Source of the DNA: Takifugu bimaculatus
Taxonomy: Eukaryota > Chordata > Actinopteri > Tetraodontiformes > Tetraodontidae
Direction: 5' to 3'
Assembly (NCBI GenBank): GCA_004026145.2
Contig: CP034989.1
Coordinates: 3,176,134-3,240,133 of the forward strand
DNA: 64,000 nt
Part shown: positions 63,001-64,000 of the stretch, in pieces
How the letters are laid out: every line of letters begins with the position of its first letter
Position numbering within the stretch: position 1 is the stretch's first letter
Position numbers and translations under genes: made by a program
The notes under the pieces: generated by a model
The model's database searches: none
What the model saw: the letters and a program-made list of their open reading frames with translations, nothing else
What the model was told of the DNA's origin: nothing

Positions 63001-64000
63001 TGTCTTTTTCTTACAGAAAGAATGGCTTTGCCTCAACTGCCAGACCCAAAGAGCCATGTCGGGCCAGCTGGGAGACCCGGTGCCACCAACCACGGCCTCC
63101 CCAAAGAAGCTGCCGCCTGCTCCTGCTCCCTCCTCTACACCCACCACTGTAGATAGCAAACCTGTAGTAGAACCTGCAGATCCTCCCCCACCGGCTCCCG
63201 AAGCCAAGGTAGTTCCTTTAACTGTTCCCGAGCCCGACGGTGTTAGCTCTTGCTCTGTTAGCGAGCCTCTCCCAGATTCTCAGGAAAATGTACAGTCTAA
63301 AGAACAAAAAGAACCGTTCGCAGATGAAAATGTGTCTGAAGTTAAGCAGCCGGAGCAGAGTAGCTTTGAAACTCATGACCTCTCTCTTCCCGGTGAAGGT
63401 GAGGCAGAAAATCAGTCAACTAAAACAAGATTAGACACGACAGCAGCCCCAGCTGAGGTAGAAACCGAGCCCCAGATTAGCCAGATTGAGGTGTGTCCTA
63501 CAGAGAACCCGAAAGAAGAAGCTGATCCTGAAAAGATTCCAGATATTGCAGGAGAGCCAAGTCCTGTCCTGACCACAGAGGCAGTTTTGCAGGAAGTTCC
63601 TCCTGAGCTTGAACAAATATCAGACTCCAAAGTTCCAAATGAAGACGTGGTAGAAAGGACAGAAGTGGAGCAGGATGACCAGAGTGAGAAAACCCAGATT
63701 GACGGCCAGATTACTGAAGAAGAACAGGTAGAACCAGAACCGGTAAGAGATGATGCAGGGCTCAGTGGTGGTACTCCTGCTCCTTCTCCTCCTCCTTCTC
63801 CTCCAGGTGAGATAGCAGTAGTTGAAAATGTGGTCTCAAGATGTGATGAAGCCCAGCAAGAACCTAAACCAGATGCAGCTAAACATGAAGAATCTCAAAC
63901 CACTTCAGAATCCAATCCCCTCGCCTCTGAGGGGGAACTCCAAGAACCTGGACCGCCAGAACCACCAGAAGAGGTCAAAGATCTGAGGGATGCAACTGAG
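54162..64000 (+). CDS. pclo: Piccolo, presynaptic active-zone scaffold (N-terminal part, runs off window)
   Basis: Coding segments: 54162-54373, 55658-56620, 57139-58129 and 63017 to the window edge, about 1049 codons so far; the full protein is expected to be several thousand residues. It begins MGNEASLEGG with a probable N-myristoylation glycine. LSEEQRRHLAAAMSRAQG and GLSKSRTVDAFN follow, then NPLSAVSSM, Gly/Pro/Gln repeats, zinc finger 1 (351 to about 400), GKLFGGF repeats and zinc finger 2 (680 to about 729). NCQTQRAMSGQLGD after finger 2 is diagnostic of Piccolo rather than Bassoon. Family knowledge: organises the presynaptic cytomatrix, and the fingers bind PRA1. Exon 2 (two extra bases) and exon 3 (one extra base) carry frameshifts, and intron 1 appears to have a GC donor. 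Strong Kozak (atcATGG). Co-orthologue a or b is undecided. Confidence 0.92.
54374..55657 (+). other. pclo: pclo intron 1 (1.28 kb, GC-AG)
   Basis: Begins GCAGGG and ends with a long T run and TTTTCAG. Contains the CAACG repeat and a G run (about 54966-54976). Confidence 0.75.
55171..55205. repeat. (CAACG)7 pentanucleotide repeat, pclo intron 1
   Basis: Seven units, two with single substitutions (CAACGTAACG and CAGCG). Confidence 0.9.
55658..56620 (+). CDS. pclo: pclo coding exon 2 (repeats and first part of zinc finger 1), frameshifted
   Basis: Acceptor TTTTCAG at 55651-55657, donor GCG|GTAAGA. Begins PSESDGQQRHQQ, then GLSKSRTVDAF, GRSPSSLSLFES and NPLSAVSSMTSS. A Gly/Pro/Gln repeat (GPPGQGP type) follows, then CPLCKTTKLNV...CTECMNQVCSLCGF, six of the eight zinc-finger cysteines. 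The exon is 963 nt where phase needs 961: the frame moves near the C6 run at 56271-56276 and again near 56347-56352. The stretch between the two reads as normal repeat only in the intermediate frame. Confidence 0.88.
56621..57138 (+). other. pclo: pclo intron 2 (518 bp)
   Basis: GTAAGA to CTGAACAG; splits zinc finger 1 just before its last CxxC pair. Nothing else notable. Confidence 0.9.
57139..58129 (+). CDS. pclo: pclo coding exon 3 (end of finger 1, FGGF repeats, most of finger 2), frameshifted
   Basis: Starts GKEWLCLNCQMQRA, completing zinc finger 1. Pro/Ser-rich sequence follows, then three related blocks (FFGGFGG, GKIFGGFGGL, GKLFGGFSGL), SFGSSLLSSATNIV and Pro/Asp/Ser repeats. Zinc finger 2 begins CPLCHVELNM and runs through CTECKRNVCNLCGFNPTPHL. 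Length 991 nt where phases 0/0 require a multiple of three; the extra base is at about 57178-57184, where AGAGCGAATGGG should read one base shorter. Donor GAG|GTAAGG. Confidence 0.9.
60004..60060. repeat. (CA)n microsatellite, pclo intron 3
   Basis: About 27 units with AAAC and ATACAA interruptions. Confidence 0.93.
62575..62608. repeat. (CTC)n repeat, pclo intron 3
   Basis: About eleven CTC units with a CTT interruption. Confidence 0.88.
63017..64000 (+). CDS. pclo: pclo coding exon 4 (partial, large acidic exon)
   Basis: Acceptor TTTTTCTTACAG. Starts KEWLCLNCQTQRAMSGQLGD, the last CxxC pair of zinc finger 2 plus a Piccolo-specific sequence. It stays open for 328 codons to the window edge. 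The body is Glu/Pro-rich, disordered-looking and with little recognisable similarity (repeats such as APSPPPSPPG), as is usual for this fast-evolving region of Piccolo. Confidence 0.92.

Larger units (their letters stand above)
58130..63016 (+). other. pclo: pclo intron 3 (4.9 kb)
   Basis: GTAAGG to TTACAG; splits zinc finger 2 at the same place as intron 2 splits finger 1. Contains CA and CTC repeats. No gene recognised inside. Confidence 0.9.

Overview
The window reads as vertebrate, almost certainly teleost, genomic DNA. It holds two protein-coding genes, both on the + strand, built from short exons with GT-AG introns (one apparent GC-AG). The rest is non-coding and rich in CA/GT microsatellites. 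The compact sema3a gene (17 coding exons in about 22 kb, many introns of 70-105 bp) suggests a small-genome percomorph fish, but the species cannot be fixed from sequence alone. No prokaryotic features, CRISPR arrays or convincing RNA genes were seen.

Layout. 1-25.1 kb: no recognisable gene. It contains microsatellites, a striking 18-bp minisatellite (14.47-15.29 kb), a GC-repeat/poly-C/GT cluster near 8.7-10.4 kb and one strong CTCF-type motif. 25.1-49.6 kb: a semaphorin-3A gene with a candidate TATA promoter, leader, 17 coding exons encoding about 845 residues, and a 3' UTR with two Pumilio-type sites and two AATAAA signals. 49.6-53.6 kb: spacer. 54.16-64.0 kb: the 5' end of Piccolo (pclo), four coding exons covering the N-terminus, the Gly/Pro/Gln-rich repeats, both Piccolo zinc fingers and the start of a large acidic exon that runs off the window.

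How the genes relate. Sema3a is a secreted axon-guidance ligand of neuropilin/plexin receptors. Piccolo is a giant presynaptic active-zone scaffold. They do not form a pathway; their adjacency reflects old linkage (in human, SEMA3A, SEMA3E and PCLO lie in this order on one strand). Here sema3a and pclo are about 6 kb apart with no sema3e between. Which teleost co-orthologue (a or b) each gene is cannot be decided here.

Main oddities. The exon phases of both genes close exactly only if four single extra bases are discounted: one in sema3a exon 11, two in pclo exon 2 and one in pclo exon 3. Uncorrected insertion-type sequencing errors are the simplest explanation, but real lesions are not excluded. 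The sema3a tail carries a low-complexity insert of about 84 residues. Pclo intron 1 appears to use a GC donor. The 18-bp minisatellite keeps all three + frames open and so produces long spurious ORFs. I found no clear evidence for a previously undescribed biological system.
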